The position numbers and the translations under genes are program-made. Below are positions 16,908 to 24,337 of a stretch of DNA of 31,055 bases, in pieces (the first letter of the stretch is position 1; each line of letters starts with the position of its first letter). Origin of the DNA: DASTDY01 sp035478375 (GTDB lineage Bacteria; Patescibacteriota; Saccharimonadia; Saccharimonadales; EFPC-124); assembly GCA_035478375.1 (NCBI GenBank), contig DATIJQ010000014.1, positions 1 to 31,055 on the forward strand. The letters run 5' to 3'. Under the pieces are notes generated by a model. The model did no database searches. It saw only the letters and a program-made list of their open reading frames with translations, and was not told where the DNA came from.

Positions 16908-17977
16908 GGATTCTCTGTAGCAATAATGCGGTAACCACCCTGAAAGTGCTCAATTATAGCGTCGGCATCGGTAGTCGTAATAAGCGTTTGGTAACTTTTT
17001 GCCAGCTCAGCCAAAGCGTGGCGGCGGGCGGCGTCGAGTTCACTAAAAACGTCATCGAGCAGCAATAACGGCGTGGCATCTTGTTGGTCGGCGACTAAAC
17101 GCAGCTCGATAATTTTTAGTGTGAGCAGCAGACTACGAGTTTCGCCGCGCGAAGCCGCATTTGCAGCCGGTGCACCGTCTAACAAAACGCTAAAATCATC
17201 GCGGTGCGGACCGACGCTGGTAAAACCGCGTTCCACGTCGCGCGTTAAACGCTCGCTGAGCGCACGCAGCAGGCTGTCATGGTAATTCGTCCCGCCCACG
17301 ATGCTTTGATGTTCCAGCGCGACGACATGCGGTTTGCGGGCGATGCTGCTGTAGACGTCGCTAGCCTGAGCTTGTAGGTCGGCAACTAAACGTTCGCGTC
17401 GGGCAACAATTTGCTCGGCGAGCTCTACAAATTTTATGTCCCAGGCAAATAATTGGTCTTCGAGTTGGAAGCTCGGCAGCCGACGTTTTAACATTGCGTT
17501 GCGCTGGGTTAAAACGCGTTCGAACTGATGTTTGAGCCAGGCAAAATCGGGTTGCAGACGAGTTAAAAGCGCATCCAAATAATCTCGTCGCTTGCTTGGA
17601 GATTCGCGCAATAACCGCAGGTGATCAGGCTCAAAAAGCACCACCGGCAAACGTTGCTGATGGGTGAGGCGGGCTTTTTTGGCGCCATCAATCACAAACT
17701 GTTTTTCGGCCGTGTCACCATTTTGACGATAGGTTAAACTGCGCTGCTCTTCGCCATATTGACCGTCAATGCGGAACCATTCTTGCCTATGCTTTAGCAA
17801 ATCACGGTCATGACCGCGAAAGCTGCCGCCGGTCGCCAAAACATACAGCGCCTCAAGCAAATTAGTCTTGCCGCTACCGTTAGGGCCAACAATTATGTTT
17901 ACGCCATCACTAAATTCCACCGTGTAATCGGCGTATGACCTAAAATGTTGCAAACGGAGCGAATGGAAGCTCGCCAC
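16904..17977 (-). CDS. recF: DNA replication/repair protein RecF
   Basis: Protein of 357 aa, normal length for RecF. SMC-like ABC ATPase that loads or supports RecA at single-strand gaps. Walker A is GPNGSGKT (31-38), the signature region is SRGETRSL (276-283) where many RecFs have SQGQQR, and Walker B with its D-loop is LLLLDDVFSELD (304-315). The N-terminal LRLQHFRSYADYTVEF is characteristic. It starts at GTG 17977, nine bases after the dnaN stop, in the classical dnaA-dnaN-recF order. The three genes are probably co-transcribed or transcribed from a dnaN promoter. The variant signature motif keeps the Ser and Gly expected for ATP binding. Confidence 0.96.
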   Translation of the reverse strand: MASFHSLRLQHFRSYADYTVEFSDGVNIIVGPNGSGKTNLLEALYVLATGGSFRGHDRDLLKHRQEWFRIDGQYGEEQRSLTYRQNGDTAEKQFVIDGAKKARLTHQQRLPVVLFEPDHLRLLRESPSKRRDYLDALLTRLQPDFAWLKHQFERVLTQRNAMLKRRLPSFQLEDQLFAWDIKFVELAEQIVARRERLVADLQAQASDVYSSIARKPHVVALEHQSIVGGTNYHDSLLRALSERLTRDVERGFTSVGPHRDDFSVLLDGAPAANAASRGETRSLLLTLKIIELRLVADQQDATPLLLLDDVFSELDAARRHALAELAKSYQTLITTTDADAIIEHFQGGYRIIATENP

Positions 17978-17986
17978 ACGCCCGCC

Positions 17987-19081
17987 CTAGCTCTTTAGCG
18001 GCATAATAATGTGTTGGTAGTCGGGCTCGCTTTCGGCTGGCGTCACCACACAGGCCGCAAGTTTACCACTGCAGCGGAAGGCAATTTGTTTCGCGTCAAC
18101 ACAAGCCAGCGCTTCCATTAAGTAGCGTGAGTTGAGGGCAACTTGAGTGTCTTCGCTAATTTCGGCTGTAATTTCGGAGGTGTTTTCGCCTAACTGGCTG
18201 GCAACAGAATGAATACTTAGCTTGCCATCTTCGGCGCTCGCGTTGAGCGTAATACTACCGCCTGATTCCCGCGCAAATAGGCTGGCGACTTTGGTCACGC
18301 GCGTAAACTCATCTTTTGGCAGCGTAATTGTGGCGCCGCCTTCTTTTGGAATGAGTGTACGGTAGTCCGGGAAAGTGCCGTCAATGAGGCGCGAGGTCAC
18401 CTCGGTGTCATCAAGCAAAATACGGACTTGGTTGTCATCGAACATTAATTTAACGTCGGTTATGTCGTCGCTAATACTGCGCAAAACATCGTTAAGAGTG
18501 CTGACCGGAATAATCGCGCTAATCTCTTGAGTACTTGGTGCAAGACGGCGTTCGGCCAAGCGATAGCCATCGGTCGCCGCCAAGTACAAGTTGCCCTCAA
18601 ACGTGTGGCAAAAAACACCGGTCAAAACAGGGCGAGTGTCGTCGGTTGACGCCACCAAGACGGTTTGCTGCAAACCACGTTTAAATTGGGCAACTGGGAT
18701 GGTGATGGTCTGTTTTTCTTCAATGGTTGGTAGTTCGGGGAACTCGTCTGGCGCCATGCCGTTAATAGTGCTGGTGTAGGTGCCGCAGCGAATGTGCATT
18801 TTGGTGCCGTCAACCTCCAGTTCGACGGTATCTTTTGGTATGTTGGCTATAAATTCGCTCATTAAACGGGCGGGCACAGTCAGACTGCCGGGCGTTTCGA
18901 TTTTGCCGCCAATGTGTTGGGTAATGGCCAGCTCCAAATTAGTTGCAGCAAGCACTAAACGATTATTGTCGACCTTGAACAAAATATTATTAAGAATCGG
19001 CAATGGCGTTTTGCCCGACGCTACGCGACCAACAATTTGTAAGGCGCGGTTGAGGTTTTCCTGGGTGACAGTCAATTTCAT
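17987..19081 (-). CDS. dnaN: DNA polymerase III beta subunit (sliding clamp)
   Basis: Protein of 364 aa. The ring-shaped clamp that tethers DNA polymerase III to DNA; three topologically equal domains of about 120 residues. Recognisable phrases are KTPLPILNNILF (24-35), LAATNLELAI (49-58), DEFPELP (112-118), RPVLTGVF and LAATDGYRLAERR (domain 2), FPDYRTLIP (domain 3 start), and the ending HIIMPLKS, which carries the usual C-terminal P-M/L motif. An AGGAAAGG ribosome site precedes the ATG. An AT-rich stretch upstream contains TATATA that could serve as its -10. All three domains are complete. Confidence 0.97.
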   Translation of the reverse strand: MKLTVTQENLNRALQIVGRVASGKTPLPILNNILFKVDNNRLVLAATNLELAITQHIGGKIETPGSLTVPARLMSEFIANIPKDTVELEVDGTKMHIRCGTYTSTINGMAPDEFPELPTIEEKQTITIPVAQFKRGLQQTVLVASTDDTRPVLTGVFCHTFEGNLYLAATDGYRLAERRLAPSTQEISAIIPVSTLNDVLRSISDDITDVKLMFDDNQVRILLDDTEVTSRLIDGTFPDYRTLIPKEGGATITLPKDEFTRVTKVASLFARESGGSITLNASAEDGKLSIHSVASQLGENTSEITAEISEDTQVALNSRYLMEALACVDAKQIAFRCSGKLAACVVTPAESEPDYQHIIMPLKS

Positions 19082-19342
19082 AATGGGCCTTTCCTATGTA
19101 TTTATATATAAATAGTAATAGTAGGTGCTGTGGACTCGGCGGAAAAGTATAGTTCCACCCCTGTTATTTTGTCCACAGTTGCGCATACAAATTGTGTGCA
19201 ATGCTTGGCAAAACGCGGGGAAAGAGCAGGGGATAAGTACGGTGCGTCCGTAGCTCGCCAACCATCTTTGTGGATGATGTGGACACGTGTACAGAACTTT
19301 TCCCAGTTTTGACCCACAATTTGTGCGCAGTTTTTCCCCATG
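19082..19342. other. dnaA-dnaN spacer with DnaA-box-like sites and AT-rich stretch
   Basis: Contains one-mismatch DnaA boxes: TTGTCCACA at 19169-19177 and TGTGGATGA (reverse orientation) at 19269-19277. The latter directly abuts a poorer copy, TGTGGACAC, at 19278-19286. A nearly pure A/T run lies at 19095-19120 beside dnaN. This is a possible second half of a bipartite origin, with the A/T run as a candidate unwinding element. Confidence 0.5.
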
Positions 19343-20695
19343 CTAGACATATAATTTATCCCGAATTTCGCTGATTTGTTGGCGGACAATGTGGTCGAGT
19401 TTTAGAGCCTTTTCGATTTTTTCGACAGAGTGAATAGCGGTGGTGTGATCTTTACGTCCGAGTTCGACAGCGATTTTAGGGAAACTCAAATGCAGCTCGC
19501 TCCGCAACAAATACATGGCGATTTGACGCGGCATAACAATGTGTTTGTCGCGTTTAGGGCTCATGATTTCGGTAGGTTCGACCTGGAAGTGCTTGGCGGT
19601 TTTTTCGATGACCTGCCGCGGCGTTACGTGGTGCGGTCGGCTGGCGCGGACGTTGCCAAGCATGGCCTGTGCGGTGGCGAGGTCTGGCTGCATGCCGCGC
19701 ATTTCGCATAAAGCTAGCAGTTGATTTAAGCCACCTTCAAGCTCGCGGATGTTAGTTTGGATGGCGCCGGCCAAAAATTCTACTGTGTCGCGCGGCAAAC
19801 TAACGCCACTCTGGTTGGCTTTTATTTGCAGGATGGCGCAGCGGGTTTCGAAGTCAGGCGATTGTATGTCGATGGCCATACCCCACTCAAAGCGCGAGCG
19901 CAGCCGATCTTCGAGCGTTGGAATTGCTTTTGGTGGCTTATCGCTACTCAAAATGATCTGTTTATTGGCCTGGTGCAAGGCGTTAAAAGTATGGAAGAAT
20001 TCTTCTTGTGTTTTTTCTTTGCCGGCAATAAACTGCATATCGTCAACAATTAGGACGTCGACGTTGCGGTAGCGGTCGGCAAAGTCTTTCTTTTTAAAGC
20101 GAATGTGGTCGACGAATTCATTTACAAATGTCTCGCACGAAATGTACAAAATGCGCGAGCCAGGTTGCTGCTGCGCAACTTCGTTACCAACAGCTTGTAT
20201 AAGGTGCGTTTTGCCCAGTCCCACGCCGCCATACAAAAATAACGGATTGTATTTAGTGCCTGGGTCGCGCGATACGGCCATGCAGGCCGAATAGGCGAGT
20301 TCGTTGCTACCGCCAACAATGAAAGTACTAAATGTGTACTTTGGGTTGAGACCGCTGACATTGCGGGGGGTGACTTTTGCTGCAGCAGCGTCAGTCGTTG
20401 GGGCAGTGGCGACCAATGGTGGCTTATCGCTGGCTGGTTTTGGTCTTTTATTGCCTGAATTTATGGCATAGGTAATTTTTTTTACGGCCACGCCGTTTTT
20501 TTCTAGAATCGCGGCGATTTGTTTGTTGAACTTAACCTCAAACTGGTGCTTGGCAAATACATTGGGCACGCCAATAACAATGGTGTCATCGGTTTGCTCA
20601 ATAAGTTCGGTGTTTTTGAACCAGGCGACAAAGGTGCCATGAGTGACACTTAATTCAATTTCACCAAGTACTGTTTGCCACAGCGCGTTTTTCAT
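19343..20695 (-). CDS. dnaA: Chromosomal replication initiator protein DnaA
   Basis: Protein of 450 aa. Domain I (1-80), Ala/Pro/Lys linker (81-115), AAA+ domain with Walker A GGVGLGKT (156-163) and Walker B LIVDD (215-219), sensor LSSDKPP (249-255), Arg-rich box LRSRFEWG (265-272), and domain IV with the DnaA signature GRKDHTTAIHSVEKI (413-427). It binds TTATNCACA boxes and opens the origin. I choose ATG 20695, preceded by GGAGAGGGA. A longer reading from 20761 would begin upstream of the predicted promoter at 20732-20761 and adds 22 atypical residues. A DnaA box overlaps that promoter, consistent with autorepression. Confidence 0.97.
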   Translation of the reverse strand: MKNALWQTVLGEIELSVTHGTFVAWFKNTELIEQTDDTIVIGVPNVFAKHQFEVKFNKQIAAILEKNGVAVKKITYAINSGNKRPKPASDKPPLVATAPTTDAAAAKVTPRNVSGLNPKYTFSTFIVGGSNELAYSACMAVSRDPGTKYNPLFLYGGVGLGKTHLIQAVGNEVAQQQPGSRILYISCETFVNEFVDHIRFKKKDFADRYRNVDVLIVDDMQFIAGKEKTQEEFFHTFNALHQANKQIILSSDKPPKAIPTLEDRLRSRFEWGMAIDIQSPDFETRCAILQIKANQSGVSLPRDTVEFLAGAIQTNIRELEGGLNQLLALCEMRGMQPDLATAQAMLGNVRASRPHHVTPRQVIEKTAKHFQVEPTEIMSPKRDKHIVMPRQIAMYLLRSELHLSFPKIAVELGRKDHTTAIHSVEKIEKALKLDHIVRQQISEIRDKLYV

Positions 20696-20916
20696 TCCCT
20701 CTCCACTTTTGTCGGTTGACTGATTAGTTTTACTATACCTCGCCAGGCGGGTTTTCCACAACCGTAAGCCTTATTTTTGTTATATGGTCAATAGCAGTGA
20801 TAGTTATACACAGTCAGGCGAGTAATCTGATAATTTGTGGAAAAGTCCTTGCAGCTTGTGGATAAATGTGGCAAGATAGTGGGTAGTTTTATACGCAACA
20901 ATCAAAAGGAGCATTC
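20696..20916. other. oriC: Candidate chromosomal origin (oriC)
   Basis: The divergent dnaA-rpmH spacer carries DnaA boxes: TTTTCCACA (20752-20760, one mismatch), TTATACACA (20804-20812, exact TTATNCACA), TGTGGAAAA (20836-20844, reverse, one mismatch) and TGTGGATAA (20857-20865, reverse, exact). The first two and the last two face each other. An A/T-rich stretch lies at 20769-20785. Gene direction switches here, leftward dnaA-dnaN-recF and rightward rpmH-rnpA-yidC-jag, as at many bacterial origins. Confidence 0.75.
20732..20761 (-). promoter_or_regulatory. dnaA promoter overlapped by a DnaA box
   Basis: Leftward TTGTGG (20761-20756), 18 bp, TATAGT (20737-20732). The -35 lies inside the box TTTTCCACA (20752-20760), so DnaA binding would block RNA polymerase. 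Confidence 0.5.
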
Positions 20917-21057
20917 ATGCCAAAACGTACTCACCAGCCAAAAGTGGCTCGCCGCCACAAAGTGCACGGCTTTCGGGCCCGCATGGCAAGCAAAAGCGGT
21001 CAAGACGTCATCCGCCGCCGCCGCGCTAAAGGCCGCTACGCACTTGGTAGCGCTTAA
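20917..21057 (+). CDS. rpmH: 50S ribosomal protein L34
   Basis: Short gene of 46 codons plus TAA. The product starts MPKRTHQPKVARRHKVHGF and continues RARMASKSGQDVIRRRRAKGR, the near-universal L34 pattern (KRT-x-QP, HGFRxRM, GxxVxxxRRxKGR). An AAAGGAG ribosome site lies five bases before the ATG. L34 is a basic protein of the large ribosomal subunit. Its place beside the origin and facing away from dnaA is the ancestral arrangement. A terminator follows directly, so it is not co-transcribed with rnpA as it often is elsewhere. Confidence 0.96.
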   Translation: MPKRTHQPKVARRHKVHGFRARMASKSGQDVIRRRRAKGRYALGSA

Positions 21058-21060
21058 ATA

Positions 21061-21093
21061 AAATAGCCGCTCGCACGCCGGGCGGCTATTTTT
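21061..21093 (+). terminator. Rho-independent terminator after rpmH
   Basis: AAATAGCCGC (21061-21070) pairs with GCGGCTATTT (21082-21091); the T-run continues to 21093. Confidence 0.85.
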
Positions 21094-21109
21094 ATTAACG
21101 TACATCTGT

Positions 21110-21115
21110 TATTAT
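21110..21115 (+). promoter_or_regulatory. -10 element, near-leaderless SGNH hydrolase gene
   Basis: TATTAT ends 8 bp before ATG 21124. No Shine-Dalgarno precedes either possible start (GTG 21118 or ATG 21124). Confidence 0.35.
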
Positions 21116-21123
21116 GGGTGGCA

Positions 21124-21771
21124 ATGATTACCAACCCAAACGCAACGCGCATTTTATGCTACGGCGATTCAAATACGTGGGGTGACCGCACGATCCTTGC
21201 TGTAAACGAGCGCTGGACCGGCGTTTTGCAACAAATTTTAGGTCAAAAGGCAGATATTATCGAAGAGGGGATGTGTGCTCGTACCACCAACCTCGACGAT
21301 ACGTTCGACCGTAACGGTTTAACCTATTTTTACCCTTGTCTAAAAAGCCACAACCCGCTAGATGGTATCATTATTATGCTTGGCACCAACGACCTAAAGG
21401 TAAAGTTTGGCGAGCCGTCAGCTGCGCGAGTGGCAAGCGGTTTGCAAGCCTATACTGATGCAATCACAAAATGCGCGCGCAACAGTAGCGGCGAAACGCC
21501 AAAAGTTTTATTTGTCAGCCCCATTCATATTGTTGGCGGTACGCCAGTATTTGACGAGTTGTATGCCGACGATTTTACGCAAGCGTCAATCAGTGTTTCG
21601 GCCCAGCTTGCGCCTGAAATTAAAAAACTCGCCGCCACAAGTAACAGTTTGTTTTTAGATGCTGCCACTGTCGCTAGTGCCGGTGATGACGGTCTACACA
21701 TAAATAAAAGTGGTCACAAAGCACTTGGTGAGGCGATTGCCAAAACAATAAGAGATTGGATACATGTATGA
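21124..21771 (+). CDS. SGNH/GDSL-family hydrolase (esterase/lipase-like)
   Basis: Protein of 215 aa with all four SGNH blocks: YGDSNTWG near the N-terminus (nucleophile Ser in GDS), Gly in EEGMCARTTN (block II), MLGTNDLK (block III, Asn), and DDGLHINKSGH (block V, catalytic Asp and His). The family includes acyl-ester hydrolases, acetyl-xylan/peptidoglycan esterases and thioesterases; the YGDSNTWG and CARTTN phrases resemble the arylesterase/acyltransferase group. No signal peptide, so probably cytoplasmic. It is inserted between rpmH and rnpA, which are adjacent in most bacteria, and its stop overlaps the rnpA start (ATGA). I choose ATG 21124 because the likely -10 box leaves almost no leader; GTG 21118 is possible. 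Confidence 0.88.
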   Translation: MITNPNATRILCYGDSNTWGDRTILAVNERWTGVLQQILGQKADIIEEGMCARTTNLDDTFDRNGLTYFYPCLKSHNPLDGIIIMLGTNDLKVKFGEPSAARVASGLQAYTDAITKCARNSSGETPKVLFVSPIHIVGGTPVFDELYADDFTQASISVSAQLAPEIKKLAATSNSLFLDAATVASAGDDGLHINKSGHKALGEAIAKTIRDWIHV

Positions 21772-22142
21772 TTGCCAGTAAATTCCGCTTCCACGGCTAT
21801 GGTTCACTCAAATACTTATTTGGCCACGGTAAAACGTACCGTTTTAAAAGCGTGTCATTGCGTGTGGCGCCAAATGATCGGCGTGTGCATAGCCGTTTGG
21901 CGGTGGTTGTCAGTAAAAAAGTGCTTAAAGCGGCGCCAAAGCGTAATCGAGTGCGGCGGCGCGTGTTCGAGATCCTACGCACTAATTGGCAGCATATTGC
22001 ACCAGCGCACGATATCTTGCTTACGGTCTACGACCCGGGGCTTATTGACCTGTCGCACGAGCAGCTTGTAGCCGAAATTACCGAAGCCTTGCAGCGTTCC
22101 CACCTCTGGGTCGACAAACCCATTGACGATTTGCAAAAATAG
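21768..22142 (+). CDS. rnpA: Ribonuclease P protein component
   Basis: Protein of 124 aa that binds RNase P RNA to mature tRNA 5' ends. Typical features are KFRFHGYGSLKYLFGHGK at the N-terminus, SRLAVVVSKK (42-51) and the RNR motif APKRNRVRRR (56-65) on the RNA-binding helix. The start at ATG 21768 overlaps the upstream hydrolase stop, implying coupled translation. A GTG/ATG 12 bp upstream in frame (21756) is less likely. It is followed by yidC after a 42-bp gap containing a separate promoter-like element. Confidence 0.95.
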   Translation: MIASKFRFHGYGSLKYLFGHGKTYRFKSVSLRVAPNDRRVHSRLAVVVSKKVLKAAPKRNRVRRRVFEILRTNWQHIAPAHDILLTVYDPGLIDLSHEQLVAEITEALQRSHLWVDKPIDDLQK

Positions 22143-22170
22143 TATTCCCACTACCAGCCCTTATCTGATA

Positions 22171-22179
22171 TGCTATAGG
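22171..22179 (+). promoter_or_regulatory. Extended -10, leaderless yidC
   Basis: TG-C-TATAGG (22171-22179) ends five bases before ATG 22185, so a transcript would begin at or about the ATG. No Shine-Dalgarno is visible. Confidence 0.4.
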
Positions 22180-22184
22180 GCAGT

Positions 22185-23117
22185 ATGAGTATATTCGATC
22201 TTATTTTAATCCAGCCAATTTTTAACATATTGGTGTTTATTTACGGTATTATTCCGGGCCACGACTTTGGTGTTGCCCTTATTATTTTCACGGTGATTGT
22301 GCGTCTGGCAATGTGGCCGCTGGTCAAAAAACAGCTGCACCAAACAAAGGTGATGCGCCAAATCCAGCCTGAGCTCGCTAAGATTAAGCAAAAAGCTAAG
22401 GGTAATAAACAGCTTGAATCGCAGCTTATGTTAGAGCTATACCGCGAGCGCGGCGTTAACCCGTTTGGCCAAATTGGGTTGCTGTTAGTGCAGCTGCCGG
22501 TGTTTATTTCGCTGTTTTCGGTCGTGCGCCTTATTACCGAAAACCACGCTAATATTACAAAATACACGTACAGTTTTTTGCAGGGGATTCCTGGCATACA
22601 AGATGCAATCCACGGTCAGCTAAACCACTATTTGTTCGGCATTATTGACCTGAGTCAGCGTGCTACTCAAGCGGGTAGTGGTATTTACTGGCCGCTGTTT
22701 GTTTTGGCTGTAGTGGCTGCTGGGTTGCAGTACTTCCAATCAAAGCAATTACTGCCAAAACCAAAAGAAAAGCGCCGTCTGCGCGATATGCTAAAAGAAC
22801 AAGCTTCTGGCAAACAAATCGACCAAGCCGAAATGAGCGCTTTAATGACTGGCAAAATGAGCTTTTTGTTCCCGGCACTTACTTTCTTAATTGGTATGTA
22901 CCTCGACGGCGCGCTGGTTGTGTACTTGGTTGTTGGGAGTACTGTGGCTATCTTCCAGCAGGGGCGTGCGCTACGACAAGACGAAACTGATCTCGAAAAA
23001 ATTAGCGAAAAAACTAAAACGAAAGTTAAAAACGCCAAGGCTGCAGAAGTTGTTGCCGAGCCCGTCGCCAAACCCAAAAAGAAGGCGAGCCAGAGTAGTA
23101 AAAAGAAAAGGAGCTAG
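22185..23117 (+). CDS. yidC: YidC/Oxa1 membrane protein insertase
   Basis: Protein of 310 aa. Inserts and folds inner-membrane proteins, alone or with SecYEG. It is the short Gram-positive-type form without a large periplasmic domain. Helices lie at about 5-22 and 28-50 with the conserved groove Arg40 (VIVRLAMWPL). The cytoplasmic hairpin QIQPELAKIKQKAK is followed by GVNPFGQIGLLLVQLPVFISLF (helix 3) and later helices at about 165-185 and 225-260. A Lys-rich tail (262-310) probably contacts ribosomes. No lipobox is visible, unlike in many Gram-positive homologues. The downstream jag gene begins three bases after the stop. Confidence 0.95.
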   Translation: MSIFDLILIQPIFNILVFIYGIIPGHDFGVALIIFTVIVRLAMWPLVKKQLHQTKVMRQIQPELAKIKQKAKGNKQLESQLMLELYRERGVNPFGQIGLLLVQLPVFISLFSVVRLITENHANITKYTYSFLQGIPGIQDAIHGQLNHYLFGIIDLSQRATQAGSGIYWPLFVLAVVAAGLQYFQSKQLLPKPKEKRRLRDMLKEQASGKQIDQAEMSALMTGKMSFLFPALTFLIGMYLDGALVVYLVVGSTVAIFQQGRALRQDETDLEKISEKTKTKVKNAKAAEVVAEPVAKPKKKASQSSKKKRS

Positions 23118-23120
23118 CCA

Positions 23121-23591
23121 ATGGACCGCAGCGCTTCGATTGATTTTGCAAAGAAATACCTTGAGGATTTATTATCATTTTTTGGCCTCAACACCGACGT
23201 CACTGCGCATTGTGACGAAGACGAAGAGGTAATCGAACTTACTGTGCCTTCGACTCACCTTAACGGCTTTTTAATTGGCCAGCGCGGCGAGACATTGCGC
23301 AGCTTGCAATTTTTGCTCAGTATGGGTCTTAAAAATAAAGAAGCTGAACTGACCCGCGTTAATATTGATGTTGCCAATTACAAAAAGCACCGTGCCGAAC
23401 GCGTTGCGGACCAGGTGCGCGAATGGTGTGAAGAAGTAGCGAATACTGGCGAGCCCATGCATCTCAAACCGATGAGTCCGGCCGACCGCCGCACTGCCCA
23501 CCGCGTGGTCACAGAATTTGGCCAATTACGCAGCGAATCAGAGGGCGACGGTCGCGACCGCCATCTGGTAATCAGCAAAATCGGCGAATAA
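23121..23591 (+). CDS. jag: Jag/KhpB RNA-binding protein (KH and R3H domains)
   Basis: Protein of 156 aa. A short N-terminal segment is followed by a KH domain with the GxxG loop in FLIGQRGETLRSLQFL (about 50-65) and an R3H domain with MSPADRRTAHRVV (R-x3-H) and SEGDGRDRHLVI near the end. Jag/KhpB binds RNA and affects cell elongation in Gram-positive bacteria. It follows yidC by three bases, the conserved rnpA-yidC-jag order. The full-length protein often has an N-terminal Jag_N domain; this one is the shorter form. A hairpin after the stop probably ends the operon. Confidence 0.95.
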   Translation: MDRSASIDFAKKYLEDLLSFFGLNTDVTAHCDEDEEVIELTVPSTHLNGFLIGQRGETLRSLQFLLSMGLKNKEAELTRVNIDVANYKKHRAERVADQVREWCEEVANTGEPMHLKPMSPADRRTAHRVVTEFGQLRSESEGDGRDRHLVISKIGE

Positions 23592-23610
23592 AAAGAACTA
23601 TCCTTACTAC

Positions 23611-23634
23611 AAAGCCTCACATCTGTGAGGCTTT
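23611..23634 (+). terminator. Hairpin after jag
   Basis: Perfect inverted repeat: 23611-23621 with 23624-23634 (AAAGCCTCACA/TGTGAGGCTTT). The 3' arm ends in only three T and shares two of them with the -35 box of the next promoter. Confidence 0.65.
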
Positions 23635-23661
23635 GACATATTATTGTTAGTATGCTATAAT
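23633..23661 (+). promoter_or_regulatory. Perfect consensus promoter with extended -10
   Basis: TTGACA (23633-23638), 17 bp, TATAAT (23656-23661), with TG-C immediately before the -10. It is the second perfect consensus promoter in the window; predicted start is near 23668. Confidence 0.85.
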
Positions 23662-23708
23662 CTTATAGCTTGAGTGGGGACTTCCCGCTAGAGTACATAC
23701 CAGCATGG

Positions 23709-23716
23709 AAGGTGAG
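23709..23716 (+). promoter_or_regulatory. Shine-Dalgarno that decides the Nudix start
   Basis: AAGGTGAG lies just before ATG 23721. In-frame alternatives are GTG 23712 (inside the site) and TTG 23670 (at the predicted transcript end, without ribosome site). Confidence 0.55.
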
Positions 23717-23720
23717 TGCG

Positions 23721-24326
23721 ATGCTCGGAGCGCTCAGGCGCCGCATCAATTACCTGCACGACGTCAAGGCCAACAACGACACCCGAGAGTACGTGACCCG
23801 CAAGGGGGACGTGGATCTCGGGGCTGCATCAAGAGCGAGTCGTCTCGACGACGTAACGTATGGGCGAGGGCTCGACCGCTTTATCCCGGTTTGTGCCGAC
23901 ATCGCGGTCATCAGGCACACGAGTGCTGGTCCGCAGATATTGGTCGGCGTTCGTCAGCAAGAACCGCACCCCAGTGACTGGGTCATCGGGGGTAGCATGA
24001 TCGCTGGCGAGAGCTGGGTCGCGGCCGCAACCCGCAACGTCCAACGCGAGCTGGGGTTCACCGTGGACCCTTTGCGTCTGAGCCGGAAGCCGGTTGGCTT
24101 CTACTCCCTCCAGTGGGACACGCGCGCCCAGGAGCCGGTCCAAAACGGGTGTCACATGTTGAGCGCCTTGTTCGTCTACCGCTACGGGGACGAGCCGATC
24201 AAGCCCAACGAGGAATACGAGCAGTTGTACTGGACGCCGGTCGCAACCATCGCCAACAGCCCGATTGACGTATACCACCCGGCGTTCCGCCAGATGGCGT
24301 ACGACGTGTTGCAGACCTTCATCTAA
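23721..24326 (+). CDS. Nudix hydrolase resembling GDP-mannose mannosyl hydrolase (GC-rich cassette)
   Basis: Protein of 201 aa. After about 50 polar residues comes a Nudix fold. The Nudix box (91-113) reads G-x5-E-x7-RNVQRELGF instead of REUXEEXGU: two of the usual metal-binding Glu are replaced (Asn106, Arg109) and only Glu110 remains. The E. coli GDP-mannose mannosyl hydrolase box, as I remember it, has R-x4-ELG in the same way. Flanking phrases also match that family: GFYSLQWD (126-133), NGCHMLSALFVYR (142-154) and VYHPAFRQMAY (184-194). It would release mannose from GDP-mannose or act on another GDP-sugar, fitting the gmd/rmd genes downstream. Codon use is GC-rich (CTC, GAG, ATC, AAC), unlike neighbours, and it has its own consensus promoter. 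Confidence 0.8.
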   Translation: MLGALRRRINYLHDVKANNDTREYVTRKGDVDLGAASRASRLDDVTYGRGLDRFIPVCADIAVIRHTSAGPQILVGVRQQEPHPSDWVIGGSMIAGESWVAAATRNVQRELGFTVDPLRLSRKPVGFYSLQWDTRAQEPVQNGCHMLSALFVYRYGDEPIKPNEEYEQLYWTPVATIANSPIDVYHPAFRQMAYDVLQTFI

Positions 24327-24337
24327 CCATGCACCAA

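Noticed and set aside
19343..20761. DnaA start at 20761 (22 extra residues)
   Set aside because: The extension overlaps the promoter and DnaA box; ATG 20695 has a good ribosome site and gives the normal domain I start.
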